Assembly: GCF_008124605.1 (NCBI RefSeq)
Contig: NZ_VRYN01000002.1
Coordinates: 480,558 to 544,557 of the forward strand
Length of the DNA: 64,000 nt
Reading direction: 5' to 3'
Origin: Halobacterium salinarum DSM 3754
Lineage (GTDB): Archaea > Halobacteriota > Halobacteria > Halobacteriales > Halobacteriaceae
This document shows, one piece after another, positions 63,899 to 64,000 of the stretch. A program made the translations under genes and the position numbers. Under the pieces are notes generated by a model that was not told the origin of the DNA, did no database searches, and saw only the letters and a program-made list of their open reading frames with translations. Each line of letters opens with the position of its first letter. Within the stretch, counting starts at the first letter, position 1.

Positions 63899-64000
63899 TT
63901 ACCAGAACTCGCCTGACTCAACCTGCTCACGTAACCGCGGTCGATGCGGATTTGGATCACGTGAAGCCCACAGCAACAACTCATCTAAATCCGGAAGTTC
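63899..64000 (-). CDS. C-terminal end of an unidentified protein, cut by window edge
   Basis: From the right edge the minus strand is open for 33 codons ending ASRDPNPHRPRLREQVESGE then FW and TAA, with the stop inside the perfect hairpin at 63885-63917. The length is too short to identify; a transposase or an unknown gene end is possible. Confidence 0.3.
   Translation of the reverse strand, partial: ELPDLDELLLWASRDPNPHRPRLREQVESGEFW

Overview
The window looks like a chromosomal segment of an extreme halophilic archaeon, almost certainly Halobacterium and most likely H. salinarum or a very close relative. The evidence is high GC with strongly acidic proteins, haloarchaea-specific families (Bat-like HTH-10 regulators, DUF302, a double-fold histone of the HpyA type, the actin homolog salactin, Azf-type glucose-6-phosphate dehydrogenase, UbaA), TATA boxes about 25-30 nt before start codons (leaderless style), and an intron-containing elongator tRNA-Met. 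The species assignment rests on recognising these proteins from memory, not on a search.

Layout. 1-11.5 kb: glutamate dehydrogenase (runs off the left edge) with a 48-residue zinc protein, a PAS/GAF Bat-like regulator, mutL, KDG kinase, an MFS transporter, an HTH-10 regulator, a dihydrolipoamide dehydrogenase-like flavoprotein and salactin. 11.8-16.8 kb: a metal and redox block with Sco1, thioredoxin and CcdA-like genes, a convergent Zn/Cd P-type ATPase, and NikR. 16.8-21.1 kb: small regulators, a DUF302 gene, then a decayed integrated element bounded by the 3' end of tRNA-Met and a matching 17-bp copy. 21.1-32.5 kb: housekeeping genes (tRNA-Met, tRNA-Asn, CCA-adding enzyme, a histone deacetylase-family gene overlapping the histone gene, Rpa-type ssDNA-binding protein, tRNA-Arg, HtpX, Azf, MptD, a creatininase/ArfB family enzyme and an ABC exporter). 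33-37.7 kb: tRNA-Val with a decayed integrase beside it, an SDR, an HTH-10 regulator, a pilin-like protein, tRNA-Phe, and a small AT-richer segment between copies of an IS6-family terminus. 37.8-45.3 kb: metabolic genes, CspA, ribosomal protein L10e, a RimK-like ligase, Hsp20, type II GAPDH and an M29-like peptidase. 45.4-53.1 kb: two methyltransferase-like genes and a molybdenum-cofactor block (two MoeA, MoaA, UbaA, MoaE). 53.2-55.6 kb: membrane and unknown genes.

55.8-63.6 kb is a cell-surface polysaccharide island with lower GC and different codon use. Four genes overlap by 4 bp each (formyltransferase, DegT aminotransferase, Gfo/Idh oxidoreductase, UDP-sugar dehydrogenase), followed by a WbpI-like 2-epimerase and two divergent glycosyltransferases. 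Together they match the bacterial WbpA-WbpB-WbpE-WbpI route to UDP-2,3-diamino-uronic acids, with a formyltransferase where the N-acetyltransferase would be expected. The inferred product is an N-formylated diamino-uronic acid sugar. This is the best candidate in the window for an undescribed pathway variant.

The second theme is repeated integration next to tRNA genes. tRNA-Met, tRNA-Val and tRNA-Phe each have remnants (att copies, integrase fragments, tRNA T-arm copies, IS ends) on their 3' side. No CRISPR array, rRNA or replication origin was seen.
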